A DNA stretch of 37,959 nucleotides, from the NCBI GenBank assembly GCA_012514315.1, contig JAAZAN010000045.1:1-37959 (forward strand). Reading direction: 5' to 3'. The notes below the pieces were generated by a model, which worked only from the letters and a program-made list of their open reading frames with translations, had not been told where the DNA came from and searched no databases. Shown one piece after another: positions 15,754-24,916 of the stretch. The stretch is from Chloroflexota bacterium. Lineage in GTDB: Bacteria > Chloroflexota > Anaerolineae > B4-G1. Position 1 is the stretch's first letter. Each line of letters opens with the position of its first letter. The position numbers and the translations under genes are program-made.

Positions 15754-17208
15754 ATGGAATCTACAACAAGCGTTCAGATCGGTAGGAAGTCGTTCATACA
15801 GGCATTCGTCATTCTGCTGGGCCTCATGCTCGTGGCGGGGATTCTCGGGCGTACGGCGCCGCCGGGCCGGTATGACCGCATGCTTCAGGATGGGCGCGAG
15901 GTGATCCTCCCTCAATCCTACGAGAGGATGGCGCAGTCAGACTATCCGTTCTGGCGTTGGTTCAGCGCTCCTATCGAGGTTTTGTGGGGACCAGATGGGC
16001 TGACGATCATAGTCATCATTGTCTTTCTGCTCATGGTTGGAGGCGCTTTCAGCGTCCTAGATCGAAGCGGGATTCTCCGATCCGCCATCGGACGCGTGAT
16101 CGAACGTTTCGGTGGGCGCCGGTATCTGCTCCTGCTGGTCATATCGTTCGTGTTCATGTTACAGGGAGCGTTTTTCGGTATCTTCGAGGAGGTTGTCCCG
16201 CTGGTTCCGCTGATGGTCGCGTTGGCCTCTATGCTGGGATGGGATCCGCTCATAGGCCTCGGGATGAGCATTCTGGCCACCAACATCGGGTTCTCGGCGG
16301 CGATCACAAACCCTTTCACTATTGGCGTGGCTCAGAGGATTGCCGGCCTGCCGCTCTTCTCCGGTGCGTGGTTTCGAATTCCGATATTCCTCGTGATGTA
16401 TGGTATCCTGGCGTTGTTTCTGGTACGGTATGCACGCCGAGTTGATCGCATCAACGCGCGAGGGAACAACCCGGAGTCTGAGTTGCCGGCTGGCGCCGAA
16501 GATGCCGACAGTCAGGCAATGACTGTCCAGGGTGGTGATCCGCGGTATCTGCGCAGGGCACTGCTCTGGTTTCTGGGCTGCTTCCTGGTGATTCTGGCCG
16601 TGTTGGTGGCGACCCCGTTCATCGCGGCTGTGTCGGCCGTGGCATTACCACTGGTGGGACTGCTGTTCCTGATCGGAGGGGTTGGGGCCGGACTGCTCGC
16701 TGGGACTGAGATCGATAAGGTCCTCCGGTTCCTTGGCGAAGGCGTTGTTGGGATCGCCCCGGGCATTCCGCTGATCCTGATGGCGGCCAGTGTCAAACAC
16801 ATCATTGTGCAGGCTGGCGTTATGGACACGATTCTGCACAGCGCTGCTCAGTCATTCTCTCGCACCAATTCCTTTGCAGCGGTATTGATGGTCTACGGCC
16901 TAGCGCTGTTCGTTGAGTTCTTCATCGGTTCGGCCTCGGCCAAAGCGTTTCTGATCATGCCGGTTGTGCTGCCCCTGGCCGATCTAGTGGGGATTACGCG
17001 CCAGGTTACGGTGACGGCGTATTGCTTCGGCGATGGATTCTCGAATATGGCCTACCCCACGAACCCCGTTCTTCTTATCTGCCTGGGACTGACCGCGGTG
17101 AGCTACTCCAGGTGGATTAAGTGGACGCTGAAGCTTTGGATCGGCGTGCTGGTGATCACTGTTGCGTTTCTGGGGCTGGGGGTTGCCATCAACTACGGAC
17201 CATTCTAG
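15754..17208 (+). CDS. YfcC family (DcuC-like) membrane transporter
   Basis: The protein has 484 residues from the ATG at 15754, which follows GGGGGGAG; an upstream ATG at 15736 has no good ribosome site. About twelve membrane helices are visible. Family blocks include GGAFSVLDRSGILRSAIGR, FGIFEEVVPLVPLMVALA, NIGFSAAITNPFTIGVAQ and GDGFSNMAYPTNPVLLICL. The two N-P-F/N-P-V re-entrant motifs are typical of the C4-dicarboxylate anaerobic carrier/YfcC group. Members move dicarboxylates, basic amino acids or peptides; the substrate is not readable from sequence. A hydrophilic loop near residues 230-262 separates two halves. It is 9 bases upstream of the DUF2817 gene, and coupling with peptidase-like hydrolases suggests uptake of their substrate. 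Confidence 0.88.
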   Translation: MESTTSVQIGRKSFIQAFVILLGLMLVAGILGRTAPPGRYDRMLQDGREVILPQSYERMAQSDYPFWRWFSAPIEVLWGPDGLTIIVIIVFLLMVGGAFSVLDRSGILRSAIGRVIERFGGRRYLLLLVISFVFMLQGAFFGIFEEVVPLVPLMVALASMLGWDPLIGLGMSILATNIGFSAAITNPFTIGVAQRIAGLPLFSGAWFRIPIFLVMYGILALFLVRYARRVDRINARGNNPESELPAGAEDADSQAMTVQGGDPRYLRRALLWFLGCFLVILAVLVATPFIAAVSAVALPLVGLLFLIGGVGAGLLAGTEIDKVLRFLGEGVVGIAPGIPLILMAASVKHIIVQAGVMDTILHSAAQSFSRTNSFAAVLMVYGLALFVEFFIGSASAKAFLIMPVVLPLADLVGITRQVTVTAYCFGDGFSNMAYPTNPVLLICLGLTAVSYSRWIKWTLKLWIGVLVITVAFLGLGVAINYGPF

Positions 17209-17217
17209 GAGGGGACA

Positions 17218-18426
17218 ATGTCGGATGTAATAACCTGGTTTCCAGAGGCCTATGAGGAATCCCGCGATATGTTTCGGCGAGATGCTGACCTTGTGCGCCG
17301 GGTCTGGCCTGACGCGAAGCTGGACAATCACCGCATAGCGGCTGACGAGGACCTCACGATCGATTGGATCGAGGCGCCTGGGGTTGAGCGGAATAGCAAG
17401 TTGCTGCTGTTCACTACGGGTGAGCATGGCATTGAGGGGTACGTCGGCGCTGCTATGCTGCATCTCTTCATGCAGGAGTTCTTACCCTTATTCGATCGCA
17501 GAGATACGGGCCTGTTGCTGGTTCACGCCATCAATCCATGGGGGATGAAACACAAGCGGCGAACGAACCGCAACAACGTGGATCTGAACCGCAACTTCAT
17601 CTGGAGTGCTTCAGAGGCCGAGGCTCCTGGGGCGACTCTGTATGATCCCGCCGTCAACCCGGACTACGACCGACTGAACCCCTTCCTGAACCCCCAACGG
17701 TCCGTCCGGAAGGCATCGCTCAGCAAACTCGGCTTCACGATGCGTCTCCTGTGGACTATGATCACGGCCGGTCCGGCAGCGCTGCGTGCCGCGTCCCTCC
17801 TTGGGCAGTATCGTTTCGCGAAGGGGATCTACTATGGTGGTGATGCATGCCAGGAGGAGGTGCGCGTTCTGATGGGACTCTATAGAGCGCACGTTCAGCA
17901 GTATAGACGAATCCTGCATCTGGACATCCATACGGGCTTTGGGCCTCGGTATCAGATGAGTGTTGTGAATTCGCCACTCGAGCCCCGACATACTGGAGAG
18001 CTCGAGGAAGCGTTCGATTACCCCCGTGTCCTCAAGGCCAACCCTGAGGAGTTCTATTCTATTCACGGAGACATGATTGACTATATGTACAATATGGTGA
18101 AGGAGCATTTCCCCGACAGGGATCTCTACGCCACAAGCTTCGAGTTTGGTACACTGGGCACTTCGTTCTCGGCGACCGTGCAAAGCCTTCGCACGATGAT
18201 TCTGGAGAATCAAGCTCATTGGCACGGCGTGGCGAATACGGATGTGCGGGATCAGGTCGCAATGGCCTTCCGAGATATGTTTATACCCAGCGAGCCGGAG
18301 TGGCGCGCTGAGGCCGTGTCGGATGCGCGACAGGCCTTTGCGGGCATCCTGCGTGCCGAGGGATTCATCTCTGCTCGAAGCCCGGCTGTCGACCACGCCG
18401 CAGACGCAACCTCGATAGCTGAATGA
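17218..18426 (+). CDS. DUF2817 family protein (M14 zinc carboxypeptidase-like)
   Basis: This 402-residue protein has the DUF2817 signature. GEHGIEGYVGAAMLHLF (near residues 68-84) carries the first His and Glu zinc ligands. NPWGMKHKRRTNRNNVDLNRNF follows in two adjoining stretches. HLDIHTGFGP (near 233-242) gives the second His, and ATSFEFGTLG (near 305-314) supplies the probable catalytic Glu. This arrangement matches M14-type metallocarboxypeptidases or deacylases. No signal peptide is visible, so it should act in the cytoplasm. The ATG at 17218 follows GGAGGGG. It lies between a transporter and a PHP hydrolase; I infer that it trims an imported amide- or peptide-like compound. The exact substrate is unknown. 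Confidence 0.86.
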   Translation: MSDVITWFPEAYEESRDMFRRDADLVRRVWPDAKLDNHRIAADEDLTIDWIEAPGVERNSKLLLFTTGEHGIEGYVGAAMLHLFMQEFLPLFDRRDTGLLLVHAINPWGMKHKRRTNRNNVDLNRNFIWSASEAEAPGATLYDPAVNPDYDRLNPFLNPQRSVRKASLSKLGFTMRLLWTMITAGPAALRAASLLGQYRFAKGIYYGGDACQEEVRVLMGLYRAHVQQYRRILHLDIHTGFGPRYQMSVVNSPLEPRHTGELEEAFDYPRVLKANPEEFYSIHGDMIDYMYNMVKEHFPDRDLYATSFEFGTLGTSFSATVQSLRTMILENQAHWHGVANTDVRDQVAMAFRDMFIPSEPEWRAEAVSDARQAFAGILRAEGFISARSPAVDHAADATSIAE

Positions 18427-18459
18427 GGTCCTGACATATTATTGTCGAAAGGCACTAAC

Positions 18460-19827
18460 TTGGTTGACTACGAGTTCACGGGAACACTTACAGCCGAAGA
18501 CACCAAGCGCTATGTTCCGTTTGCGTTCGACCTGCCTGCGGGGACAGAGGAAATTCACATCGACTTTCAGTTTGAACCGAGACAGGTTGGCGAGCTGAGC
18601 AACACGTTGGCTCTGTCGCTGTATGCGCCCGATGATGTGTTCCGCGGTTTCTGCCATGGTCCGAGCAATCACAAGCAGCTCGACATCGGTGTGCACGAAG
18701 CGAGCGATGGATTCTTCGCGGGCGCGCTGCCGCCCGGTGTCTGGACGGTGGAGATTGAAACGTATATGGTTTTGCCTGGGGATCCAGTCGACTTCCGTCT
18801 TCAGGTACAACTGCGCGATAATGGTGCAAGGGATGCTGGCGGTGAGCCTTCAGTGGTCTCATCCGCGGCTCGCAACGGGACCGGTTGGTACCGCGGAGAC
18901 CTGCATACCCACACGCGGCACTCCGATGGTGAACTGTCTGTCTCGGCTCTGTTGGAGATGGTCAGACATGCCGGCTTTGACTTCGTCGCACTGACCGATC
19001 ACAATAACACAACCCAACTCGCTGATCGTGCTGCACAAGAATGCAGTGACCTTGTGATCGTGCCCGGAATGGAGCTGACAACCTACTATGGCCATGCGCT
19101 CAGCCTGGGAGTGTCTGACTGGTTTGACTGGCGAGTGGGGCGCAACGGGCGTCAACTGCGGGACGTGGTCAATGAGGTGCACGCGCGAGACGCCCTGTTT
19201 GTTATTGCGCATCCTGCAGCCGTTGGCGACCCGATGTGTACTGGATGCAAGTGGCTGTTCGGCCAGTTCATGCCCGGCGGGGTCGATGCTGTAGAGGTCT
19301 GGAATGGCCCCTGGGCGAGCCCGGACTCCCGGAATGAAGAGACCTTGCAGCTCTGGTATGCCTGGTTGAACTCCGGACGTCGCCTGCCCGCTACGGCTGG
19401 GACGGATGTGCACGACGCGAGGGCCTACGAGGGACACCCGTGCTTCAACTGGGTCTACGCTAGCGAGCTCTCCGCCCACGGACTCGTCGAAGGGATTCGC
19501 AGTGGTCACGTTTTGCTGAGCAATGGCCCGCGGCTGTGGATCGGAATGCCCCGGCCTGATGGAAGCATAGCGATGATGGGCGATGCTGTGACCACGACCG
19601 ACCATGTGGCGATATTCACGCTCGCCTGGGAAGGAGCTCCCGCGGATGGTGTGTTGAGGCTTGTGGCCGATGGGGATGTGCGCCGGACCTGGTCAGCCGA
19701 AGTGGAGGGTGCGCGTACAGTTGAGTTGATGGTGCATCGTTGGGTAGTGGCTGAGATGCGCAACGTCGCTGGCGACGTTGTTGCCATTACCAATCCTATC
19801 TATCTGGACAAAGGGCTTCACCTCTAG
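18460..19827 (+). CDS. CehA/McbA-type PHP-domain metallohydrolase
   Basis: The protein has 455 residues from the TTG at 18460, which follows GAAAGG with 7 bases between. A TTG at 18442 would add six residues and has a poorer site. Residues 1-135 form a beta-rich N-terminal region. The PHP metal site follows with YRGDLHTHTRHSDGELS and FVALTDHNNTT, then VIAHPAA, and later PATAGTDVHDA. The C-terminus (about 355-455) is a second beta-rich region. Characterised relatives CehA and McbA hydrolyse the carbamate carbaryl, but most members have no known natural substrate. It is the last gene of the block and ends at a strong terminator. The cytoplasmic location is inferred from the absence of a signal peptide. 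Confidence 0.87.
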   Translation: MVDYEFTGTLTAEDTKRYVPFAFDLPAGTEEIHIDFQFEPRQVGELSNTLALSLYAPDDVFRGFCHGPSNHKQLDIGVHEASDGFFAGALPPGVWTVEIETYMVLPGDPVDFRLQVQLRDNGARDAGGEPSVVSSAARNGTGWYRGDLHTHTRHSDGELSVSALLEMVRHAGFDFVALTDHNNTTQLADRAAQECSDLVIVPGMELTTYYGHALSLGVSDWFDWRVGRNGRQLRDVVNEVHARDALFVIAHPAAVGDPMCTGCKWLFGQFMPGGVDAVEVWNGPWASPDSRNEETLQLWYAWLNSGRRLPATAGTDVHDARAYEGHPCFNWVYASELSAHGLVEGIRSGHVLLSNGPRLWIGMPRPDGSIAMMGDAVTTTDHVAIFTLAWEGAPADGVLRLVADGDVRRTWSAEVEGARTVELMVHRWVVAEMRNVAGDVVAITNPIYLDKGLHL

Positions 19828-19852
19828 TCAACCCATCGTACAGTGCTAGAGT

Positions 19853-19893
19853 CAATGAGCACGCCGGCATACGTTGTGCCGGCGTGCTCATTG
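19853..19893. terminator. Strong bidirectional terminator hairpin
   Basis: CAATGAGCACGCCGGCA (19853-19869) pairs perfectly with 19877-19893 across a 7-base loop, giving a 17-base-pair stem. It sits between the convergent ends of the CehA-like gene (19827) and uxaE (19920). TCCTTCTC follows on the plus strand. Confidence 0.88.
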
Positions 19894-19919
19894 TCCTTCT
19901 CGTTGTGTCAGCGTCGGCA

Positions 19920-21377
19920 CTATCTCAGAAACGGCGTCAAGTGTTTGACGAAGTGCTGCTTCACTGCTGCGTAGTGGACTGTCTCGTTGGATGATAGCGC
20001 CTCTCTGATGTGTTCGCCGAACTCGTCGAGCGCGGATCCGAACGTAACGTGCAAGACCTGGCGGGCATCGAACTGCTCCAGTAGCTCGGGTAGCCCAGTG
20101 TCCTCAATTTCTGAGGAAGCGGACGTCCTGTCCAATTCACCAGATACGTGATAGGTTGTTCTGTCCTTCTCATATCTTCCTCGTGCGAAGTTCCAGATCT
20201 CACGGAAGAGGAGGGGATTGATTGTAGCAATCGCCCGCAGGGCCTCCAAATAGCTCGTACCCGCGGTTTTCAGGTGGACGAGTCCTCGGGTGTGCTGCGC
20301 GATGATCGGATAGATGCTGAACTTGTCAGAGCCCGAATGAATGCTCAGCTTATAGGGGCCCATCGTGCGGGCAATGGCCGCATGCTGGGCCAGCGCGGCC
20401 TCAAACTCAGCCAGATCGCCGATGTAGTCGACACCCTTCTCGAAGCGCCCGATATAGCGAGGGGCGAGGCTGACCCATCGAACATCGAGTCGCATCAGTT
20501 CGTTGGCGATGAAGAGATGCTCGCGTGGCGAGGTCGGCGTCTCTGTCTCATCCACGGATACCTCCAGTTCGAAGGGGCGTGCGCCGAGGACGTGCCTCAG
20601 ATGATGGTACATTCGTGCCGCGTGCAGGACCGCCGGGCTATACTTGCACGCAGCCCGCAGCAGGCTGAGCTCATCGAACGAGATGGTGAATCCCTCGACA
20701 GCGAACTCTTGGCTCAGGTAACGGGTGAGCAGATCGTCGGGAGTGTCCTGCAGTGCTTCCCAGTCGAGTGCTTGCAGCTTTATTCTGAGCGTCTCCATGT
20801 CTGCGGTGTGAGCCGCGTTGTCGACGTGATCACCTGGATCTACCGTGTAGAAGGTGTAGCCAGCAGCGGCGAATGAGTCCGCATCGGCATTGGTCTTGAG
20901 ATGATCTGCGTCCGCTCCCCACGCTTCCCGCCAGCCGGTCTCGAAGAGGCCCCAGGCGGCATCATCGATTACCTGTTGCGGCGTCCGATGTGTGCGAGCG
21001 TTCTCTCGCACCGATTGTTGAGCGAAGATTGGGGCGATAGAGCTGGAGGTCGTAGTCTCGGTGAGTACTGCACGCAATGCGTGCACGTGACCCGGTGTCG
21101 CTAACCCCAGGCGGTCCCCGAACCCTGCGGAGGTCTGAAGCCCCAACGGTTGTGGGCGCAGCCACGATAGCCGGGTTCTCAGGACAGCACAGTTGTCTGG
21201 GGTGAGCGGGTAGAGCGATGTGTTTTCTGGCGCCGATCGACCGCCAGTGAAACCGCTGCCATCGCCCCGGACCCCCAGTTGTTTGACGCCCTCGATCTGG
21301 GTCAGAAAGAAAGTGGCATCACCTGCTTCCACCACGGAGTCTTGATACACGTTGCCCACGTTCACAATTGGCCTCAT
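19920..21377 (-). CDS. uxaE: D-tagaturonate epimerase
   Basis: The protein has 485 residues from the ATG at 21377, which follows ACAGGAGAGACCT. Family features include FFLTQIEGVKQLGVRGDG and YPLTPDNCAVLRTRL early on, ADADHLKTNADADSFAAAGY and FYTVDPGDHVDN in the middle, and KLSIHSGSDKFSIYP near residue 325. UxaE interconverts D-tagaturonate and D-fructuronate and was described in Thermotoga, where it replaces a reductase/dehydratase branch. It is the last gene of the iolM-iolN-iolO-uxaE run, 71 bases behind iolO. The product would feed the hexuronate pathway to 2-keto-3-deoxygluconate, whose later enzymes are not in this window. I rely on recall of the family here; an alignment with TM0440 would settle it. 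Confidence 0.88.
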   Translation of the reverse strand: MRPIVNVGNVYQDSVVEAGDATFFLTQIEGVKQLGVRGDGSGFTGGRSAPENTSLYPLTPDNCAVLRTRLSWLRPQPLGLQTSAGFGDRLGLATPGHVHALRAVLTETTTSSSIAPIFAQQSVRENARTHRTPQQVIDDAAWGLFETGWREAWGADADHLKTNADADSFAAAGYTFYTVDPGDHVDNAAHTADMETLRIKLQALDWEALQDTPDDLLTRYLSQEFAVEGFTISFDELSLLRAACKYSPAVLHAARMYHHLRHVLGARPFELEVSVDETETPTSPREHLFIANELMRLDVRWVSLAPRYIGRFEKGVDYIGDLAEFEAALAQHAAIARTMGPYKLSIHSGSDKFSIYPIIAQHTRGLVHLKTAGTSYLEALRAIATINPLLFREIWNFARGRYEKDRTTYHVSGELDRTSASSEIEDTGLPELLEQFDARQVLHVTFGSALDEFGEHIREALSSNETVHYAAVKQHFVKHLTPFLR

Positions 21378-21448
21378 AGGTCTCTCCTGTGTTAAGATGA
21401 AGGTTGATCTGGTCGGGATTTCGTCGGCTGGCGTGCAGGGTGTACTGA

Positions 21449-22261
21449 TCAACCGATCGCCAGCCCTTGCAGATAGTCGATGTTGCGCTGTGCTGCGGTG
21501 TCTGCATCTGGACACGGCATAAACTCTCCGGAGATATGCCCCTGGTAACCGGTGCTGAGCAGCGCCCCCAATATAGATTCGAAAGCCAGATGCCCCGCGC
21601 CCGGATGCCAGCGATTCGAGTCTGCCACGTGGAAGTGGACGATCCTCTCGCCGCTTGCTACGATGCTATCCTCAATGTCAGGTTCCTCAATGTTCATATG
21701 AAAGGTGTCGAGCAAGAGCCCCAGGTTATTGGCGCCGACGCGCTCGATGAGCTGCAGGCCATCCTGAGCGGTGTGGATCAGATCGGTCTCGTAGCGATTC
21801 AGCGGTTCCAGGGCGAAGCGTACTCCGTATTGGGCGCCGACTGCGGTGCATTCCTGCAATGCTTCCGTTAGATAGATCATAGAGCGCTGCCGCGATTGTC
21901 CTATGGGCGTCACACCGCGGATCAGTCCCACGATAATGATAGCGTCCAGTCGAGCTGCCAGGGGGATATGGCTCTTGATCCGTTCTATCGCCGCGAGCCT
22001 CACCGTGGGGTCATCACTTGTGAAGGATAGTCGTTCCTCTCCCCATGCCTGTCCAGTGCCTATAGCGGGTACCGTGAGGTCCTGCGCCGCAAGATCGCGC
22101 TCCAACTGCGCGACATCCACGATGTCAGGGGCGCGAATGGCCAGCTCGACGCTATCATAACCCCACCCCGCGATCTTGCGGAGGTTATCCGCGAGGCGTC
22201 CCTTCAGAGCGACAGCCTGGAACTGGGCATCGTGAGTGGACAATACGAGGCACAACTTCAT
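21449..22261 (-). CDS. iolO: 5-keto-L-gluconate epimerase
   Basis: The protein has 270 residues from the ATG at 22261, which follows GGAGGTTGAC. It has the xylose-isomerase-like TIM barrel fold. Metal-ligand positions are visible: Glu152 in FALEPLNRYETD, Asp185 and His188 in LLLDTFHMNIEEPDIED, His211 in VHFHVADSNRWHPGAGH, and Glu246 in SGEFMP. The length (270) and these blocks match Thermotoga maritima IolO (TM0416) as I remember it. That enzyme epimerises 5-keto-L-gluconate to D-tagaturonate. The next gene, uxaE, uses the product. The wider family includes D-tagatose/psicose epimerases, which is the main alternative. An additional upstream frame to 22321 lacks a ribosome site. Confidence 0.87.
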   Translation of the reverse strand: MKLCLVLSTHDAQFQAVALKGRLADNLRKIAGWGYDSVELAIRAPDIVDVAQLERDLAAQDLTVPAIGTGQAWGEERLSFTSDDPTVRLAAIERIKSHIPLAARLDAIIIVGLIRGVTPIGQSRQRSMIYLTEALQECTAVGAQYGVRFALEPLNRYETDLIHTAQDGLQLIERVGANNLGLLLDTFHMNIEEPDIEDSIVASGERIVHFHVADSNRWHPGAGHLAFESILGALLSTGYQGHISGEFMPCPDADTAAQRNIDYLQGLAIG

Positions 22262-22396
22262 GTCAACCTCCAGGATGGCGGTATCCGCTCGCCCTGTTCG
22301 ACTCCAGACGATATCTACCATCCGTGCGCCGGGAGATCGCGCCCCAGCGTACAGATGCCCTCAATTCGGGCGGAGCCCAGGCTGTGCATCGCGCTG

Positions 22397-22425
22397 AGCT
22401 TATCCCACGCCAGGCGGATTGTCAA
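22397..22425 (-). promoter_or_regulatory. Possible internal promoter for iolO-uxaE
   Basis: On the minus strand, TTGACA (22425-22420), a 17-base spacer and TAAGCT (22402-22397). It lies in the 201-base gap between iolN and iolO. No copy of the TGCACACGTGTGCA operator is near it, so it could give unregulated expression of the last two genes. Confidence 0.5.
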
Positions 22426-22462
22426 TGGGCGCACTGGCGCCATTTCGCCGTGGCGGTGTACT

Positions 22463-23584
22463 CTATACCAGTGTGTCCTGCCCTATCCTGGGCAATCCAT
22501 ATACCGGTTTCCAGCCCTCGCTCAACGGCTCCCGGAGATACGGTTCCATGTCGTCGGCCTTGCGCAAAGTGACTTCCTCGACCGGGGGCACGGCGCCGGC
22601 CGGAAAGGCTTCGAGGATCTGGTCGTTGAGCAGCGTCAGATAGCGCAGGATGGCCGCCACAGGGCGTTTGGCTTTGTCGGCCGTTCCGTGCGTCGCCTGA
22701 CCGACAACCCCTTCCGGCGTCGCCGCAATCTCGATAGCGAAATGCCCCTCGCCCTCCGACCACCGGCTGGGTCGTCCGAACGGATCCACGGACTTGTCGA
22801 AATGACCATCAGGCAGATAGCTCTTGCCTTCTGTATCGACTGCAAAGGGCATGTCCACCATCTCTGGATGGAGCAACAGTCCCAGGGATGTCTCAGATTC
22901 GTCGGCATGGACGAAGTTGGTGTCCCAGTTACCGCCTTTGTCCGTCGTACGGAAGAACTCGCGTACGGCCCGATGCCAGTCGATGACCCGGAACAGCCCG
23001 GGCAGCTGGTATCTCTTCTGGAACTGCTGTACGGCCGACTCGAGGACCCATAGTTGTCCATGGTTGTTGATAATGATCTGCTTGCGGAAACCGTCGTTCC
23101 ACAGGCCGAGCATCACATCCATCATGAGTTCACGCACGACATTCTCTCGCACGACCACAGTGCCTGGCATCCCTAAATGATGATACGGGTGTGCCCCATA
23201 CATCAACGGTGGCAGCGCTAAGTTGACCGGCGCACCAGTCCTGGCGGTATACCGTCGAACGCCTTCGCAGATCTGGCTCACGTACAGAGTGTCAGAGGCG
23301 CTTGGGAGATGCCGGCCGTGGAGCTCCGTACATCCGACGGGAATGAACACGATGTCGTTCATACGGCGGTTTGCCTCGACCTGGTGTCGCACCGTCGTCT
23401 GGATATATGACCCCGGTTTGCCCCATTCTACCGGTGATGGAACGCCGTATCCCGCCAGTATGGCATCAATCTCCTTATCGCTGGCGTCCCAAATCTCTTT
23501 CTTCAGTCTGCCGACTGTGTTATCCTCGAAGAAGAGATCGGGTTCGCTGGTCGGAATCAGTCCGGCTGGTGTCTTGGCTGACAT
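22463..23584 (-). CDS. iolN: 3-dehydro-scyllo-inosose hydrolase (creatininase-like)
   Basis: This 373-residue protein belongs to the creatinine amidohydrolase family. The metal site is visible in GCTELHGRHLPSASDT (Glu87, His89, Asp98), IINNHGQLW (His175) and VHADESETSLGL (His226, Glu231). An N-terminal extension and several insertions make it longer than creatininase (about 260 residues), which fits IolN. In Thermotoga maritima, IolN (TM0413) opens the ring of the diketo-inositol made by IolM and yields 5-keto-L-gluconate. Here it lies directly downstream of an IolM-like dehydrogenase and upstream of IolO, the same set of partners. The ATG at 23584 follows AAAGGATG. The specific assignment rests on context plus family. 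Confidence 0.86.
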   Translation of the reverse strand: MSAKTPAGLIPTSEPDLFFEDNTVGRLKKEIWDASDKEIDAILAGYGVPSPVEWGKPGSYIQTTVRHQVEANRRMNDIVFIPVGCTELHGRHLPSASDTLYVSQICEGVRRYTARTGAPVNLALPPLMYGAHPYHHLGMPGTVVVRENVVRELMMDVMLGLWNDGFRKQIIINNHGQLWVLESAVQQFQKRYQLPGLFRVIDWHRAVREFFRTTDKGGNWDTNFVHADESETSLGLLLHPEMVDMPFAVDTEGKSYLPDGHFDKSVDPFGRPSRWSEGEGHFAIEIAATPEGVVGQATHGTADKAKRPVAAILRYLTLLNDQILEAFPAGAVPPVEEVTLRKADDMEPYLREPLSEGWKPVYGLPRIGQDTLV

Positions 23585-23653
23585 AGATACATCCTTTCAC
23601 TATGAATAGTGGTCTGCTTTCATCGCACGACTCAGCTTGTCCGGCTGTAGACA

Positions 23654-24811
23654 TCAATTTGGCCTAACGATGATCTTGCCGTCCTTTCGTTCGGTCGACC
23701 GGGCGATCGCATTGACGGTCTCTGGCAGAGTATACCGGGCCGTGATGATCGGGCTCAGATCGAGACGCCCACTGGCCACCATACGAATGACATTCGGAAA
23801 GGTCTCGTGGCCGGAGTGTCCCTGAGCCCCAAACACCTGCGATCGACGGACCTGGAAGGCTTCGAGATACATCGGTACACGCTCCGCTGCCCGGCCGATC
23901 TGGACGATCTTCCCGTTGATGGCCAGTGCTCGCTCCATCTCTGGGATAGTGGAGCGTGGTGCGCCCGCGGCCTCGATGTGGAGGTTGAATCCCTCGCCCT
24001 TGCTCAGTTCCATAAGTACATTGCTGGGGGTAACCTCCCGAGGATCATGCACGACATCGGCTCCAATTTGCCTGGCCAATTCCCTGCGTTGGGAGGAAAC
24101 CTCGAATGCAGCGACGAGTCCAGCCCCACTTGCCCTTGCCAGCCCGATAGACGCCAACCCAATGGGGCCAGCGCCATATACCGCTACGTAATGACCAGGC
24201 CGGAATCCTCCACCACGCTCGAAGATGCCGTTGTAGGCCACGCAAGTCGGTTCCGTCAGCGCACCCAACTCGTAGGCCCGTTCCTCATCGCCGAGTCGTT
24301 CTGCCACGGCATCGATCTTCCAGCAGAACTTTTCGTCGACTGCAATGTAGTTGGCGAACGCCCCTGGGATCGTGAAGCCAATCTCTTCCAGGTTTGTGCA
24401 GTGATTGGGATAGCCGTTCCGACACGGAATGCACCGACCACACCAGATCATCTCCTCCGCGGTGACCATATCGCCGATCTGAAGGGTCTCTACCTCGCCG
24501 CCAACCTCGACCACCTTACCCGAGAACTCGTGTCCCAGAATAGTCGGGAACCGGGTCAGGCCTGGATACAGGATGTATCCGTCGGTGTCTGTCTCGTAGA
24601 AGTGCATATCCGATCCACATACGCCGCAGGCCTGTACGGCGAGCACGACATCCTTCGGCCCGGGTTGGGGGTCTGGCCAATCTCCCACCTCCAGTTGGGG
24701 GCGCCTCCAGACCCTGTTGCCCGAGATGGCCTTGCCAGTTCTCTTCTCCCAGTCGGTCACTTTGTAGTCTGGTCTGGGATCCCACGTCGCCTTCAGCAAT
24801 AAGCCCTTCAT
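23654..24811 (-). CDS. iolM: Scyllo-inosose 3-dehydrogenase (zinc alcohol dehydrogenase family)
   Basis: The protein has 385 residues from the ATG at 24811, which follows GGAGGG. It is a medium-chain dehydrogenase. The catalytic zinc region has ACGVCGSDMHF (Cys62) and LGHEFSG (His94, Glu95). The structural zinc site is WCGRCIPCRNGYPNHC (Cys124, 127, 130, 138). The NAD-binding loop is VYGAGPIGLASIG. The unusual start, MKGLLLKATWDPRPDYKV, and the segment KRTGKAISGNRVW resemble IolM (TM0412) of Thermotoga maritima as I recall it. IolM oxidises 2-keto-myo-inositol a second time. A LacI-type operator lies 35 bases upstream, so iolM heads a second transcript of the cluster. Sorbitol or threonine dehydrogenase is the fallback annotation. 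Confidence 0.87.
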   Translation of the reverse strand: MKGLLLKATWDPRPDYKVTDWEKRTGKAISGNRVWRRPQLEVGDWPDPQPGPKDVVLAVQACGVCGSDMHFYETDTDGYILYPGLTRFPTILGHEFSGKVVEVGGEVETLQIGDMVTAEEMIWCGRCIPCRNGYPNHCTNLEEIGFTIPGAFANYIAVDEKFCWKIDAVAERLGDEERAYELGALTEPTCVAYNGIFERGGGFRPGHYVAVYGAGPIGLASIGLARASGAGLVAAFEVSSQRRELARQIGADVVHDPREVTPSNVLMELSKGEGFNLHIEAAGAPRSTIPEMERALAINGKIVQIGRAAERVPMYLEAFQVRRSQVFGAQGHSGHETFPNVIRMVASGRLDLSPIITARYTLPETVNAIARSTERKDGKIIVRPN

Positions 24812-24845
24812 CGACCTACCCTCCTTGTCTCGTGATCTAGTCTTT

Positions 24846-24859
24846 TGCACACGTGTGCA
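24846..24859. promoter_or_regulatory. LacI-type operator upstream of iolM
   Basis: TGCACACGTGTGCA is a perfect 14-base palindrome. The 19 bases TTGCACACGTGTGCATTGT (24845-24863) recur exactly at 28114-28132 in front of the LacI gene. The even-symmetry palindrome with a central CG is typical for LacI-family operators. The matching -10 position on the minus strand would be GACAAT (24864-24859), but the nearest -35-like TTGACT is 20 bases further, so the promoter itself is only tentative. Confidence 0.8.
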
Positions 24860-24916
24860 TTGTCTGGCACAGAATCTATCCGGCAGTCAATGTGCTTGGG
24901 ACGCCTCCAGAGAGCC

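Noticed and set aside
22424..22442. A near-palindrome between iolN and iolO
   Set aside because: The arms have mismatches and do not resemble the TGCACACGTGTGCA operator; too weak to call a site or terminator.
23807..24802. A 331-codon plus-strand frame opposite iolM
   Set aside because: It mirrors the whole iolM gene, whose zinc and NAD motifs are intact; the plus frame shows no family pattern.
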